57,271 nt of DNA from DASYCK01 sp036500205 (GCA_036500205.1 DASYCK010000247.1:1-57271), one strand, 5' to 3'; counted from the first letter of the stretch, positions 28,157 through 37,006 are shown. The notes: generated by a model not told the origin, from the letters alone. Numbers and translations: made by a program.

Positions 28157-28699
28157 GTGAACAGCTCGCGCCGCAGCTTCCTGAAGAAGGGCCTCGTCGG
28201 TGGCGCGCTCCTCGCCTGCGGGGGCGCGGCAGGGCTGCTGGCGCGCCCCGGTGACCTGGCGCGACACCCGCGCGCGCCGCTGGCGGCGTTGACCGCGTAC
28301 GAGTACGCAATCTTCGCCGCCGCTGCGGCGCGCCTGTGCCCGGGCGACGGCGCGGCCGGCTGGCCCACCGCCGAATCCCTCGATACCACCGGAAAGCTGG
28401 ACACGCTGGTGGCGCAGTTGCATCCGCGTGCCATCAAGGAATTCCGCCAGCTGCTGCACGTCTTCGAGAGCGCGCTGACCGGCCTGGTGACCGCGGGGGC
28501 GCCGCGCCCGTTCACGCGCTCCTCGCCCGCTGAACAAGATCAGCGACTCGAGGCCTGGCGGCACTCCCGCGTGGCGCTGTTCCGCAGCGGCTACCAGGCG
28601 ATGAAGCGGCTGTCGCACGCCATCTACTACTCCTCGCCCGACATCTACGCGCGGCTCGGCTATCCGGGACCGCCCGTCGTTCCCCAGGGGCCGGCATGA
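28157..28699 (+). CDS. gluconate 2-dehydrogenase subunit 3-like protein with Tat signal
   Basis: A 180-residue protein with a twin-arginine signal (SSRRSFLKKG, then GALLACGGAAG). The mature part is mostly helical (LTAYEYAIFAAAAARLCPGD; AIKEFRQLLHVFESALTGLV) like the small subunit 3 of FAD-dependent gluconate/sugar dehydrogenases. That subunit carries the Tat signal and takes the folded catalytic partner through the membrane. The stop overlaps the GMC start (ATGA), so the two are coupled. Confidence 0.82.
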   Translation: MNSSRRSFLKKGLVGGALLACGGAAGLLARPGDLARHPRAPLAALTAYEYAIFAAAAARLCPGDGAAGWPTAESLDTTGKLDTLVAQLHPRAIKEFRQLLHVFESALTGLVTAGAPRPFTRSSPAEQDQRLEAWRHSRVALFRSGYQAMKRLSHAIYYSSPDIYARLGYPGPPVVPQGPA

Positions 28700-30246
28700 A
28701 CTTCCTCGCCCCTGGACGAATTCGCGACGCGCGCACCGAGCCGAACCTGGCGGTCGAGTGCGACTACTGCGTGGTGGGCAGCGGCGCGGGCGGCAGCATC
28801 GCCGCCGCCGTGCTGGCCCAGGCGGGCGCGCGCGTGATGATGGTCGAGGAAGGGGACCACCACACCAAGCGCGACTTCAACATGCAGGAGGCGTGGGCCT
28901 ACGACAACCTCTACCAAGATCACGGCAACCGGGCGACCGAGGATCTGTCGATCATGATCTTGCAGGGGCGCACCGTCGGCGGCGGCACAACCGTCAACTG
29001 GACGTCGTCATTCCGCACGCCCGAGCGGACGCTGGCGCTGTGGGCCTCACGCCACGGCGTGGTCGGGCTCGACGCGGCCACCCTGGCGCCGCACTTCGCC
29101 GCCGTCGAGGAACGCTTGTCGATCCGCGAGGGCAACCCCGACGACGTGAACGCCAACAACCGCAAGCTGCTGGAGGGGGCGCGCAAGCTCGGCTGGGGGC
29201 CCGAGCTGATCCGCCGCAGCGTGAAGGGGTGCGCGCGCCTCGGCTACTGCGGCCTGGGATGCCCCATCGACGCCAAGCAGTCGGCGCTGATCACCTACGT
29301 CCCCGACGCGCTGGCCGCCGGGGCGCACCTGTTCACGAACGCGCGCGCCAAGCTGGTGGAGACCGATCGCGGGCGGGCCAAGGGCGTCGTGTGCGACGTG
29401 CTCGATCCCGCCACCCACCGGCCCAGGCGATTCGTGGTGTATGCGCGGCGGGGCGTGGTGCTGGCGGGAGGCGCCATCAACACCCCTGCCCTGCTGCTGC
29501 GCTCGAAGATCGTGAACGCCAGCGACGCGTTGGGGCGGCGCACCTTCCTTCACCCGACGGTGCCGCTGCTCGCCTACTACGACGAGCCGATCGAGGGGTT
29601 CTACGGGGCGCCCCAGTCGGTCGCCTGTCATCACTTCGCCGACCGGGCCGAGCGGGTCGGCTATTTCCTCGAGACGGCGCCGGTGCACCCCATGCTGTCC
29701 GCGGTGGCGTTCCCTGGCTTCGGGGATTTTCACCGCAAGGCGATGGAGCGGCTGGCCCACGCCCAGGCCACCATCGCCTTGCTGGTCGATGGGCACCACG
29801 ACGACGAGGGGGGCCGAGTCGCCGCCGATCGTGACGATCGCATCCGCGTCGCCTATCCGCTGTCGCCCGCCCTGCGCGAAGCCGGCGTCGACGCCATCAA
29901 GAACATGGCGCGCCTGCAGCTGGCCGCCGGGGCGCGCGAGGTGGTGACGCTTCACGAAGATCCGATCGTGATCCGCTCCGAGGCCGACCTGGCGAAGGTC
30001 GATGGCGTCGCCTTCGGGCCCAACCGGCACACGCTGTTCTCGGCCCACCAGATGGGGGGGGCCGCGATGGGGACGGATCGCGCCACCTCGGTCGTCGATT
30101 CGCGCGGCAAGCACCACGAGCTCGAGAATCTGTGGGTGGCCGACGGCTCGATCTTTCCCACGAGCCTGGGGGTCAACCCGCAGCTCTCGATCTACGCGCA
30201 CGCCAGGCTGTTCGCGAGCGAGCTCGCCAGTCACCACAAGAGCTGA
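28696..30246 (+). CDS. GMC-family FAD-dependent oxidoreductase (periplasmic dehydrogenase catalytic subunit)
   Basis: A 516-residue protein. The FAD dinucleotide fold is DYCVVGSGAGGSIAAAVLAQ (22-41) with the second FAD motif GGGTTVNW. The C-terminal active-site block is LWVADGSIFPTSLGVNPQLS, with His in FSAHQMGGAAMG. It has no signal peptide of its own, so it probably travels with the Tat-exported small subunit encoded just before it. Cys179, Cys185 and Cys189 (GCARLGYCGLGC) resemble the cluster region that holds 3Fe-4S in FAD-glucose dehydrogenase-type GMC enzymes. No cytochrome subunit gene follows. The substrate is probably a sugar, alcohol or sterol. Confidence 0.9.
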   Translation: MNFLAPGRIRDARTEPNLAVECDYCVVGSGAGGSIAAAVLAQAGARVMMVEEGDHHTKRDFNMQEAWAYDNLYQDHGNRATEDLSIMILQGRTVGGGTTVNWTSSFRTPERTLALWASRHGVVGLDAATLAPHFAAVEERLSIREGNPDDVNANNRKLLEGARKLGWGPELIRRSVKGCARLGYCGLGCPIDAKQSALITYVPDALAAGAHLFTNARAKLVETDRGRAKGVVCDVLDPATHRPRRFVVYARRGVVLAGGAINTPALLLRSKIVNASDALGRRTFLHPTVPLLAYYDEPIEGFYGAPQSVACHHFADRAERVGYFLETAPVHPMLSAVAFPGFGDFHRKAMERLAHAQATIALLVDGHHDDEGGRVAADRDDRIRVAYPLSPALREAGVDAIKNMARLQLAAGAREVVTLHEDPIVIRSEADLAKVDGVAFGPNRHTLFSAHQMGGAAMGTDRATSVVDSRGKHHELENLWVADGSIFPTSLGVNPQLSIYAHARLFASELASHHKS

Positions 30247-30326
30247 TCGGCGCGATTTCCGCGCTTTCTTCGGGAATCGCTCAAGACGAAGATGCCGACC
30301 GCCGAAGGTTCCGGCGGTACGAGTCG

Positions 30327-30668
30327 ATGCCTTCCCCTGAAACAGCCCACCCCGAGCGCCGTCGTCACCGACGGACCCCCGTCGGAATGCAGGTGCGGGT
30401 TCACTTCGTGGGGCGGGATCTTCCGGTCACCGCTCAGCTCGCGGACATCTCGCCGGCTGGCTGTTATTTCCGGGGTGTCAAGGCCCCCGGCAAGACCGGA
30501 CTGGCGTTCGGATTTCAGGTGCGCAAGGATCGGGTCTGCCTGGCGGCCGGGCAGGTGTTGCGCGTCGACGAGGGCGGATTCGCCGTGAAGATCCAGCGGT
30601 CCAACACCGCCTTCACCAACTTCATCGCGCAGCTGACCGACTACGCCTCCTTCGAAGCGACCGGCTAG
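30327..30668 (+). CDS. PilZ-domain protein
   Basis: A 113-residue single-domain protein. The c-di-GMP motif RxxxR is in ERRRHRRTPV and the D-x-S-x-x-G motif in LADISPAGCYF, spaced as in PilZ domains, followed by the beta-barrel strands (LAAGQVLRVDEGGFAVKIQR). It would bind c-di-GMP and regulate motility or surface traits. The start ATG before PSPETAHPE was preferred, since upstream frame runs into the GMC gene. The last 47 nt overlap the end of the convergent LysR gene. Confidence 0.85.
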   Translation: MPSPETAHPERRRHRRTPVGMQVRVHFVGRDLPVTAQLADISPAGCYFRGVKAPGKTGLAFGFQVRKDRVCLAAGQVLRVDEGGFAVKIQRSNTAFTNFIAQLTDYASFEATG

Positions 30669-31578
30669 GCTCCGCGGCGGTCGCTTCACGCAGCCGCTCC
30701 CGCAACCGCTCGGCGGCGAAGTCCAGGAACGTCGTCGCCGCGCGCGTGCGCAGGCCCGGCAGGTGAACGATGTGGACCGGTAAGGCCCCGCGTTCCAGGG
30801 ACGGCAGGACCGGCACCAGTCGTCCGGCCGCGACCAGCGCTGCGACCTGATATGACAGCGCGCGGACGATCCCCAGCCCCGCCAGCGCCGCGTCGATGGC
30901 CGCCTGCCCCGTGTTGACCACCAGCCGCGCCCGCACCGCGACCGAGCGCTCGCGCCTGCCATCGCCGGGAAAGGACCAGCGTTCGGGGATGGGCGTGGTG
31001 GCGGTGAAGGCGATGCACGCGTGCTTCGCCAGCGCCTCCGCCGTTCGCGGGACGCCGGCGCGCGCCAGGTAGCCAGGGCTGGCGCACAGGAGCGATCTCA
31101 CCGTGCCGACAGCCCGGGCCCGCAGCGCGGAGTCGGGCAGCGCGCCCAGCCGGATGCCGAGATCGATCCCCTCCTCGGCCAGGGACACCACCCGATCGAG
31201 GAGCAGCAGGCGCAGATCGAGAGCGGGGTGGGCGAGCAAGAACTCGTCGACGAGGGGCATGACGTGGAGCTGCCCGAACAGCACCGACGACGTGACGGAG
31301 AGCCGCCCCGCCAGCGGCCCGTCCCCTTCGTCTCGCGACTCGAGCAGCTCGAACTCGGCCAGGGCGCGGCGGGCCTGCTCGAGGTGACGCTCCCCCTCGT
31401 CCGTCAGCGAGACGGCGCGCGTGGTGCGATTCAACAGGCGCGCGCCCAGGCGGACCTCGAGGGCGGAGACGGCCCGTGTGATCGCCTGGGGCGAGCGCCC
31501 AAACGCCCGCGCCGTCCTGGAGAAGCTCCTCAGGTGCGCGACCGACGCGAACATGCGCCATTCCTCGAGGCGATCCAT
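30622..31578 (-). CDS. LysR-family transcriptional regulator
   Basis: A 318-residue regulator. The N-terminal winged HTH is SFSRTARAFGRSPQAITRAV and ARLLNRTTRAVSLTDEGERH; the C-terminal effector-binding domain follows from about residue 90. It is divergent from the AhpD-like gene with a 141-bp spacer that holds a LysR-type dyad, so it probably controls that gene and itself. The C-terminal 25 residues are Arg/Ser-rich and are encoded by DNA that overlaps the end of the PilZ gene. Confidence 0.93.
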   Translation of the reverse strand: MDRLEEWRMFASVAHLRSFSRTARAFGRSPQAITRAVSALEVRLGARLLNRTTRAVSLTDEGERHLEQARRALAEFELLESRDEGDGPLAGRLSVTSSVLFGQLHVMPLVDEFLLAHPALDLRLLLLDRVVSLAEEGIDLGIRLGALPDSALRARAVGTVRSLLCASPGYLARAGVPRTAEALAKHACIAFTATTPIPERWSFPGDGRRERSVAVRARLVVNTGQAAIDAALAGLGIVRALSYQVAALVAAGRLVPVLPSLERGALPVHIVHLPGLRTRAATTFLDFAAERLRERLREATAAEPSRSLRRRRSRSAAR

Positions 31579-31592
31579 GGCTGCGCCCCATT

Positions 31593-31609
31593 ATTCCAGA
31601 TTATGGAAT
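31593..31609. promoter_or_regulatory. LysR-type operator dyad
   Basis: ATTCCA-GATTA-TGGAAT is a perfect 6-bp dyad with 5-bp spacing, containing the T-N11-A core of LysR sites (TTCCA...TGGAA). It is 15 bp from the LysR start codon, in the divergent spacer, and in an AT-rich patch. It probably serves both genes. Confidence 0.72.
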
Positions 31610-31719
31610 TGTATCGACGGAATTCATCAATTGTTGTCGACGGGGGCGGACCCTAGGGTGAAGCAACGGCCGACGAAACCAACGGCCCTGTCGATTCACC
31701 CACCAAGAAGGAGACCACC

Positions 31720-32262
31720 ATGTCACGCATCGCCGCGCTCGATCCCACCCAGGCCGAAGGCAAGACCCGCGAGCTGCTGGACGCCGTCAACAAGGTGCTC
31801 GGAGCGACCCCGAACCTGTTCCGGGTCGCCGCCCGGGCCCCCTCCGCACTCGACGGGCTGGTCGGGCTGGTCGTCGCCGCCTCGCATGGGAAGCTGCCGG
31901 CCACGGTACGCCAGTCCATCGCCATGACCGTGGCCCAGACCAACGGCTGCGACTACTGCCTGTCGGCCCACACGGTCCTGGGGCGGCGCGCCGGCCTCTC
32001 CGATCAGGACATGACCGCCGCGCGGGGCGCCGAGGCGACCGACGCGAAGACCACCGCCATCCTGCGCTTTGCGCGGACGCTGGTGTCCGAGCGGGGGCGG
32101 GTCGGGGAGGCGGGCCTGTCGACCCTGCGCGCGGCGGGCGTCGACGACGGCGAGGCGCTGGAGGTGGTCGCCAACGTCGTGCTGAACATCTTCACGAATT
32201 ACATCAACCTCGTCGCGGAGACCGACATCGACTTTCCGGTCGTCCGCGCCGCGCGCTCCTGA
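31720..32262 (+). CDS. AhpD-like / carboxymuconolactone decarboxylase-family peroxidase-related protein
   Basis: A 180-residue all-helical protein. The redox motif is CDYCLSAHTVLGRRAGLS: two Cys in C-x-x-C plus the downstream His, as in alkylhydroperoxidase D. The preceding helix LPATVRQSIAMTVAQTNGC is also typical. Likely role: thiol-dependent peroxide reduction in the cytoplasm. A strong ribosome site (AAGGAG) lies upstream of the ATG. It is probably controlled by the divergent LysR regulator. Confidence 0.9.
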   Translation: MSRIAALDPTQAEGKTRELLDAVNKVLGATPNLFRVAARAPSALDGLVGLVVAASHGKLPATVRQSIAMTVAQTNGCDYCLSAHTVLGRRAGLSDQDMTAARGAEATDAKTTAILRFARTLVSERGRVGEAGLSTLRAAGVDDGEALEVVANVVLNIFTNYINLVAETDIDFPVVRAARS

Positions 32263-32265
32263 CCG

Positions 32266-32796
32266 TCAGCGAATCGTCTTCTCGAGCTCGCTGCCCACCG
32301 GCTCGGGGGCGCCGACGGTGGGCGCCCCCGGCGTCCCGTCCTGAAAGACGAGCGGCGCTTCGCCCGCGGCGCGCTTGCGCGCGATCTCGGCCTGGGCGGC
32401 GGTGGCCCGCTCGGCGCGATGGTGAACCGAGGACGAGCCTCCCCGGTCGGTGGCCCAGCGGTCGAGCAGGTCTTCACAGGCGCGCCGCACCTCCGAGCGC
32501 ACGTCGTAGATGGCGAAGTGACGCAACACCGGCACGGCGTCGTCGTCGCCGATCACCCCGAAGGCGTCAATCAGGTGCAGGCGCCCGGTCGGCGCGGCGG
32601 TGTGAATCGCCGTCTCGATCAACGGAATGGCCAGGCGACCATAGCGGGCCAGGCGCTGGGTGGCCGGCGCCACCAGCGCGTCGTTGCGCCGCGTGAGGAT
32701 GTTGATCTCGTCCTGGATGTCCCGGTGAGAGCTGTCGTCGCAGCCGGCCAGCACGCCCAGCAGCGGCAACAGACGGAGAGCGCGAGGGGACCTCAC
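32266..32796 (-). CDS. small lipoprotein with HEAT-like repeat region
   Basis: A 176-residue lipoprotein. Signal peptide with lipobox GVLAGC. The mature part has helical pairs that read like HEAT repeats (LARYGRLAIPLIETAIHTAA; HLIDAFGVIGDDDAVPVLRH; SEVRRACEDLLDRW). The C-terminal third is charged and Ala-rich. It overlaps the end of the dus gene by 4 nt and is probably co-expressed with it; no functional link is known. Confidence 0.75.
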   Translation of the reverse strand: MRSPRALRLLPLLGVLAGCDDSSHRDIQDEINILTRRNDALVAPATQRLARYGRLAIPLIETAIHTAAPTGRLHLIDAFGVIGDDDAVPVLRHFAIYDVRSEVRRACEDLLDRWATDRGGSSSVHHRAERATAAQAEIARKRAAGEAPLVFQDGTPGAPTVGAPEPVGSELEKTIR

Positions 32797-33941
32797 GACG
32801 CCGAGACCGGGGCCGCGTCGGCCGCTCCGCTCGTCGGCGCGTCTGCGAACAGCTCATCGGCCTCCACCTGCTCGGGGCCGCCCCGGCGGGTCTTGCGGGC
32901 GATCGCCTTCGCCACGGGATCGGCGGGGGGGACCGCCAGCCCAGCGCCGCCTCGGGCTTCCATCGCGACCAGCGAATCGAAGAAGCCTTCGGCCATCTCC
33001 TGCAGCTCGGCCGGCACGGTCGAGGTGAAGCTGCGCTGGCGAAGCTGCGACCCGCCGTACAGCCCGCGCGAATACCAGGCCATCGTCTTGCGCAGCTCGT
33101 GGATCCGCATCTTCTCGGGGGCGTGGATCTGCGTCAGCGTGGCGTGGCGCCGCCACACCAGGCGGCGCTCCTCGAGCGTGGGCGGGCCCGGATCGGGCTC
33201 GCCGCGCGAGACGGCCGCCAGGGACCGGAACAGCCAGGGATTGCCCATGGCGCCCCGCCCCACCATGACGGCGTCGCAGCCAGTGGCCTGCAGCATCCGC
33301 GTGGACCCCGCCACGTCCTTCACGTCGCCGTTTCCTATGACCGGAATCTCCCGGGGCAACGCGGCGCGGACGGCCGCGATGGGGGCGTGCTGGGCCTCAC
33401 CGGAGAACCCCTGCGCCCGCGTCCGGCCATGCACGGTGATCATCGCGGCGCCCGCGTCGACCAGGCGGCGCGCGAACTCGGGGGCGTTGATCGAGCACTC
33501 GTCCCAGCCGGTGCGGTGCTTGACCGTCACGGGGATGTGCGCCGGCACCACCCGGCGGACGGCGGCGACCAGGTTGGCGGCCAGCTCGGGCTCGCGCATC
33601 AGCGCCGACCCGCACATACCGGCCGTCACCTTCTTCGCAGGACAGCCCATGTTGATGTCGACGATCGACGCGCCGACATCGACCGCCATCCCGGCGGCGC
33701 GCGCCAGGGCGTCCGGCTCGCGCCCGAAGATCTGCACCGAGAACCGCCGCCCCTCGAGGCTGGGCCACATGCGGTCGATGGCCTTTCGCGCCCCCCGGGT
33801 CAGCGCCTCCGCCGACAGAAACTCCGTGAACGTCAGGATGGCGCCCAGCTCTTCACAGATGGTGCGAAACGAGAGGTCCGTCACCGCCTCCATGGGAGCC
33901 AGCAGGGCCCCCGAGGCCAGTTCCAAAGAGCCGACGCGCAT
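32793..33941 (-). CDS. dusB: tRNA-dihydrouridine synthase (DusB-like)
   Basis: A 382-residue FMN enzyme that reduces uridine to dihydrouridine in tRNA. Signature: LLAPMEAVTDLSFR at the N-terminus, the catalytic-Cys block NMGCPAKKVTAGMCGSALM (active-site Cys is the second one, in GMCGSAL), VTVKHRTGWDE, and VHGRTRAQGFSGEA; phosphate loop GNGDV. The C-terminal helical domain is followed by a low-complexity Ala/Pro tail. DusB is assigned over DusA/C by general pattern only. The ATG is near the previous gene boundary. Confidence 0.92.
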   Translation of the reverse strand: MRVGSLELASGALLAPMEAVTDLSFRTICEELGAILTFTEFLSAEALTRGARKAIDRMWPSLEGRRFSVQIFGREPDALARAAGMAVDVGASIVDINMGCPAKKVTAGMCGSALMREPELAANLVAAVRRVVPAHIPVTVKHRTGWDECSINAPEFARRLVDAGAAMITVHGRTRAQGFSGEAQHAPIAAVRAALPREIPVIGNGDVKDVAGSTRMLQATGCDAVMVGRGAMGNPWLFRSLAAVSRGEPDPGPPTLEERRLVWRRHATLTQIHAPEKMRIHELRKTMAWYSRGLYGGSQLRQRSFTSTVPAELQEMAEGFFDSLVAMEARGGAGLAVPPADPVAKAIARKTRRGGPEQVEADELFADAPTSGAADAAPVSAS

Positions 33942-34038
33942 TGCCGGCGCAGCATAGCAAACGGACGCCCCGCGGTCCTAAACGCCCGTTTCCTGGCGAC
34001 CATCAAGAGTCCGGTCCGTGGGCCTCCCCTTCCAGCAT

Positions 34039-34156
34039 CGGCCGACAAGCCTGCCCGCTGACGAAGCCGGCGCGAGGACCGGAGCGGAGCGTAGTCGGAT
34101 CTACGTGAGCACCGGACCGCAGCGCCGGCTTCGTCAGCGGGCAGGATCGTCGGCCG
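34039..34156. repeat. large inverted repeat (24-bp perfect stem plus 8-bp outer stem)
   Basis: Arms 34050-34073 and 34122-34145 are perfectly complementary over 24 bp. After a 3/3 mismatch, CGGCCGAC (34039-34046) pairs with GTCGGCCG (34149-34156). The 48-nt loop has its own hairpin (CGTAG-TCGGAT-CTACG). The whole lies in the gap between dusB and the kinase gene and can form a cruciform or a long RNA hairpin. Confidence 0.85.
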
Positions 34157-34183
34157 CCGTCGAATCGGAGCGCCCGCGCCTGC

Positions 34184-36025
34184 TCAAGCAGCTTCGCGGC
34201 GGAGCTCCTCTCCGAAGAGGGTCTGCATCAAGCTGGCGGCCTCCGACTTCGCGCCGCCGACGTGCAGCGACAGCGAATCGGCGAACTCGGCGGCGCTCTG
34301 GAAGCGCTCGTTCGGGTCGAGGGCCAGCGCCAGCCCCAGCACCTCGCGCGCCGGCGAGGGGAGACGATCGATCCGCTCCATGTGCTCGGCGGTGGGGCCG
34401 CAGGCGGCCTTGAACAGCACGTCGAGATCGTTGCCGCCGTCATAGAGGAAGCGGTTCGTCAGGCAGTAGTAGAGCACCAGCCCCATCGAGAACAGATCGC
34501 TGCGCGCATCGACGTCCTGCCCCCGCGCCTGCTCGGGGGACATGAAGTTCACGTTCCCCTTCACCATGCCCGCCTGGGTGCGGGTCACGCGCTTCTTCGA
34601 CTTCACGATGCCGAAGTCCGACAGCTTCACCTCGCCCTGCGCCGACAGGATGATGTTCGCCGGCGAGACGTCGCGGTGCACGATCCCCATCGACTGCCCG
34701 TCGCGGTCACTCTTCGTGTGCGCGTACTGCAGCGCCAGCAACGTCTCGTGCGCCGCGTAGTAGGCCAGCCGCGGGCTCAGCGCGTCGCGCGAATGCTCGT
34801 AGCAGCGCGCGATCAACCGCACCAGGTCGCGGCCCACGATGTACTCCTGGGTCATGAAGAACTCGTTGCCCACCTGGCCGAAGTCGAACACCGGGACGAT
34901 GTTCGAATGGACGAGGCTCGCCTGCATGCGCGCCTCGTCGATGAACTGCCCGATGGCCTCCTTGTCGCTGGCCAGCTCTTGCCGCAGGCGCTTCAGCACG
35001 AACACGCGGCTGAACCCCTCGACGCCGTAGGACGCCGCGGTGAACACCTCGGACATGCCCCCCTCGCCCAACCGATCGAGCAGCTGGTAGCGGCCGAACT
35101 GCATCCCCGGCGAGCCGGTCTCGGAGACCGGATTCCCCTCGGGCGAGGTGGCGTGCCGGGGCGGTCCAGCGGGCTGTGGTGTCGAGGAGACCGCGCGCGG
35201 GGCCGGCACCGAGGTGAACGGCACGGGGGCCGGCTGCGGCGCCACGGCCGGTCCATACCCGGTGCTGCCGGGCACGTGCGGGGCCACCTCCGCCCGCGAC
35301 ATCGTTCCAATCTTCAACGTCGACTCGCGACGGGTGGGAACGGGAACCGCGGAGGCGTCGGTGCCGCCCCCCGCGTTGCCGAACGAGCCCACCAGCATGA
35401 CCAGGCCAGCCAGGAACAGCGCCGCCGCTCCCCCCATCATCGCCAGGTCGAGCGACGTCCGAACGGGCGCGACCACTGGCTCGATCACGGCCCCCAGGGT
35501 CGCCTGGTCGAGCAACTGCGCCGCCACAAGCACGGGATCTTGCCCAGGCAGCGCGTCGAGGCGCGTCGCCATCAGGTAATACGGATGTCCGTCCAGGGTC
35601 ACCACGGACGCGGCCACCCGCTCGGTGCCGCGCGCCCGCGCCACCACCGGCCGATCGTTCACGCCCGGATCGGGGCCACCCACCGTCGCCAGCACGCCGC
35701 TGCCCACCACCACGCGAACGAAGGGGAAGTCGGTGCGCGCCTCGCGCCACCAGTCTTCCGACTGGAACAGATCGACCAGGGTCGCGCCGTCGATGTGATT
35801 CTCCAGCGCCGCCGCCAGCGGCTTCGCGGCCGCGGCGAGCTGCAGCCGCCCCTCGAGCCGGTGCTCCTCCGCTTGCCAGCGCGCGCGGACCTGGTCGGCG
35901 TCGACCTTGGCCTTTTCAGCCTTGCGGGTGGCCGCGCCACGGTTCATCTCGCCGTTGATCGAGGCGGCTCCCGTACCGGCGGCGGCCAGGAGCAGCGCGA
36001 TTCCAATTGTCCGTTTTGCGCCCAT
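34184..36025 (-). CDS. transmembrane Ser/Thr protein kinase with N-terminal sensor domain
   Basis: A 613-residue kinase with inverted topology: TM1 (about 5-22), an extracytoplasmic Cache-like sensor (about 25-190), TM2 (about 194-214), a Pro-rich linker, then the kinase domain (about 311-580). Kinase motifs are complete: GEGGMSEVF, FVLKRL (Lys345), HRDVSPANII, LSDFGIVK and MSPEQARG. HRDVSPAN is common in myxobacterial kinases. It is the last gene of an operon with a di-heme peroxidase, porin and cupredoxin (10-nt gap), so the sensor may read the redox or ligand state created by these proteins. Start at the ATG before GAKRTIG. Confidence 0.92.
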   Translation of the reverse strand: MGAKRTIGIALLLAAAGTGAASINGEMNRGAATRKAEKAKVDADQVRARWQAEEHRLEGRLQLAAAAKPLAAALENHIDGATLVDLFQSEDWWREARTDFPFVRVVVGSGVLATVGGPDPGVNDRPVVARARGTERVAASVVTLDGHPYYLMATRLDALPGQDPVLVAAQLLDQATLGAVIEPVVAPVRTSLDLAMMGGAAALFLAGLVMLVGSFGNAGGGTDASAVPVPTRRESTLKIGTMSRAEVAPHVPGSTGYGPAVAPQPAPVPFTSVPAPRAVSSTPQPAGPPRHATSPEGNPVSETGSPGMQFGRYQLLDRLGEGGMSEVFTAASYGVEGFSRVFVLKRLRQELASDKEAIGQFIDEARMQASLVHSNIVPVFDFGQVGNEFFMTQEYIVGRDLVRLIARCYEHSRDALSPRLAYYAAHETLLALQYAHTKSDRDGQSMGIVHRDVSPANIILSAQGEVKLSDFGIVKSKKRVTRTQAGMVKGNVNFMSPEQARGQDVDARSDLFSMGLVLYYCLTNRFLYDGGNDLDVLFKAACGPTAEHMERIDRLPSPAREVLGLALALDPNERFQSAAEFADSLSLHVGGAKSEAASLMQTLFGEELRREAA

Positions 36026-36035
36026 GTCTTGCCTT

Positions 36036-36995
36036 TCAATCGCGGTAAGAGCCGTACGCTTGGCCCAGCTTGTTCGCGTGCGCCCGCGCATCCTCGCGCT
36101 CCAGGGCAAACATCACCTGGCCCCCCGCCGTCGTCACCTCCACCCGCTGTTGCGCCGTCTTGGTCCCGGGGCTCCACGCCACCACCTTGCGCATGCCGAC
36201 GGGAACGTTGTCGATGCGAAACGTTCCGTCCGCGCGCGCCTTCGTGTAGAGGGGGCTGGGAACCACCAGCACGTCGGCCGACATCTTCTGATGCATGTTG
36301 CAGAAGATCTCGACCACGCCCGGCGTCGTCAGCGTCACGGTGCGGGGCTTGTCCCCCGCCCGGTAGCTGCCCAGGTCGAAGCTGTTGTGCGGCGACGTGG
36401 AGAACACGTTGTGATAGATGGCGTCGAAGTTCGGAAACACGACGTTCGTCCCCACCTGCACCACCGCCAGCCGCGGCGAGAACTGCTTGTTCTCCTGCTT
36501 GATCTCGATCGACTTCCCCTTGGCGTGGGCGGACTTCACGTTCTCGACGTAGACGTAGACGTCGCCCGAGCGGCCGCCGCCCGTCATCTCGATCTTTCCT
36601 TCGAGCGGCGCGGTGCGCTTGGCCGCCTCGACGATGGCGGCGCTGCCGTGCCCGCGCTCGGCCTTCTCCGCGGGCGCGGCCGGCGCGCTGGCGCCGAACG
36701 TCGGCATCGGCGGCAGGCTGTCCATCGAGGCGCCGCCCCCTTGTGCGCGGATGATCTTCAACAACATCTCGTAGCGCTGTTGCTCGGCCTGCAGCATGTC
36801 GAGGATGAGCTGCTTCTGCTCGCGCACCTCCGTCTGCAACCGGCTGAACTCGACCCGGGACGGGGCCGCCGAATCTCCATCGCTCGCGCCCCTGGCATCG
36901 CCCTTCGAATTTTGGCCGCGCGCCCCCGCGGCGAATATGGTGACCGCCGCGCCAACCGCCAGGACGCCTGCCGCGATTTGTTTTCCGTTGAACAT
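36036..36995 (-). CDS. periplasmic cupredoxin (amicyanin/plastocyanin-like)
   Basis: A 319-residue protein. Signal peptide (IAAGVLAVGAAVTIFAAGA), a coiled-coil helix (about 53-85; LQTEVREQKQLILDMLQAEQ), a disordered linker, then a cupredoxin domain. Type 1 copper ligands are visible: His in IYHNVFS and C-x2-H-x2-M in EIFCNMHQKM, the amicyanin spacing. A carboxypeptidase-regulatory-like beta domain follows (ADGTFRIDNVPVGMRKVVAW). Likely a blue-copper electron carrier. The start is the ATG after GAGAGG, not the upstream TTG. The gene sits 11 nt after the porin. Confidence 0.85.
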   Translation of the reverse strand: MFNGKQIAAGVLAVGAAVTIFAAGARGQNSKGDARGASDGDSAAPSRVEFSRLQTEVREQKQLILDMLQAEQQRYEMLLKIIRAQGGGASMDSLPPMPTFGASAPAAPAEKAERGHGSAAIVEAAKRTAPLEGKIEMTGGGRSGDVYVYVENVKSAHAKGKSIEIKQENKQFSPRLAVVQVGTNVVFPNFDAIYHNVFSTSPHNSFDLGSYRAGDKPRTVTLTTPGVVEIFCNMHQKMSADVLVVPSPLYTKARADGTFRIDNVPVGMRKVVAWSPGTKTAQQRVEVTTAGGQVMFALEREDARAHANKLGQAYGSYRD

Positions 36996-37006
36996 GCCTT
37001 TTCCTC

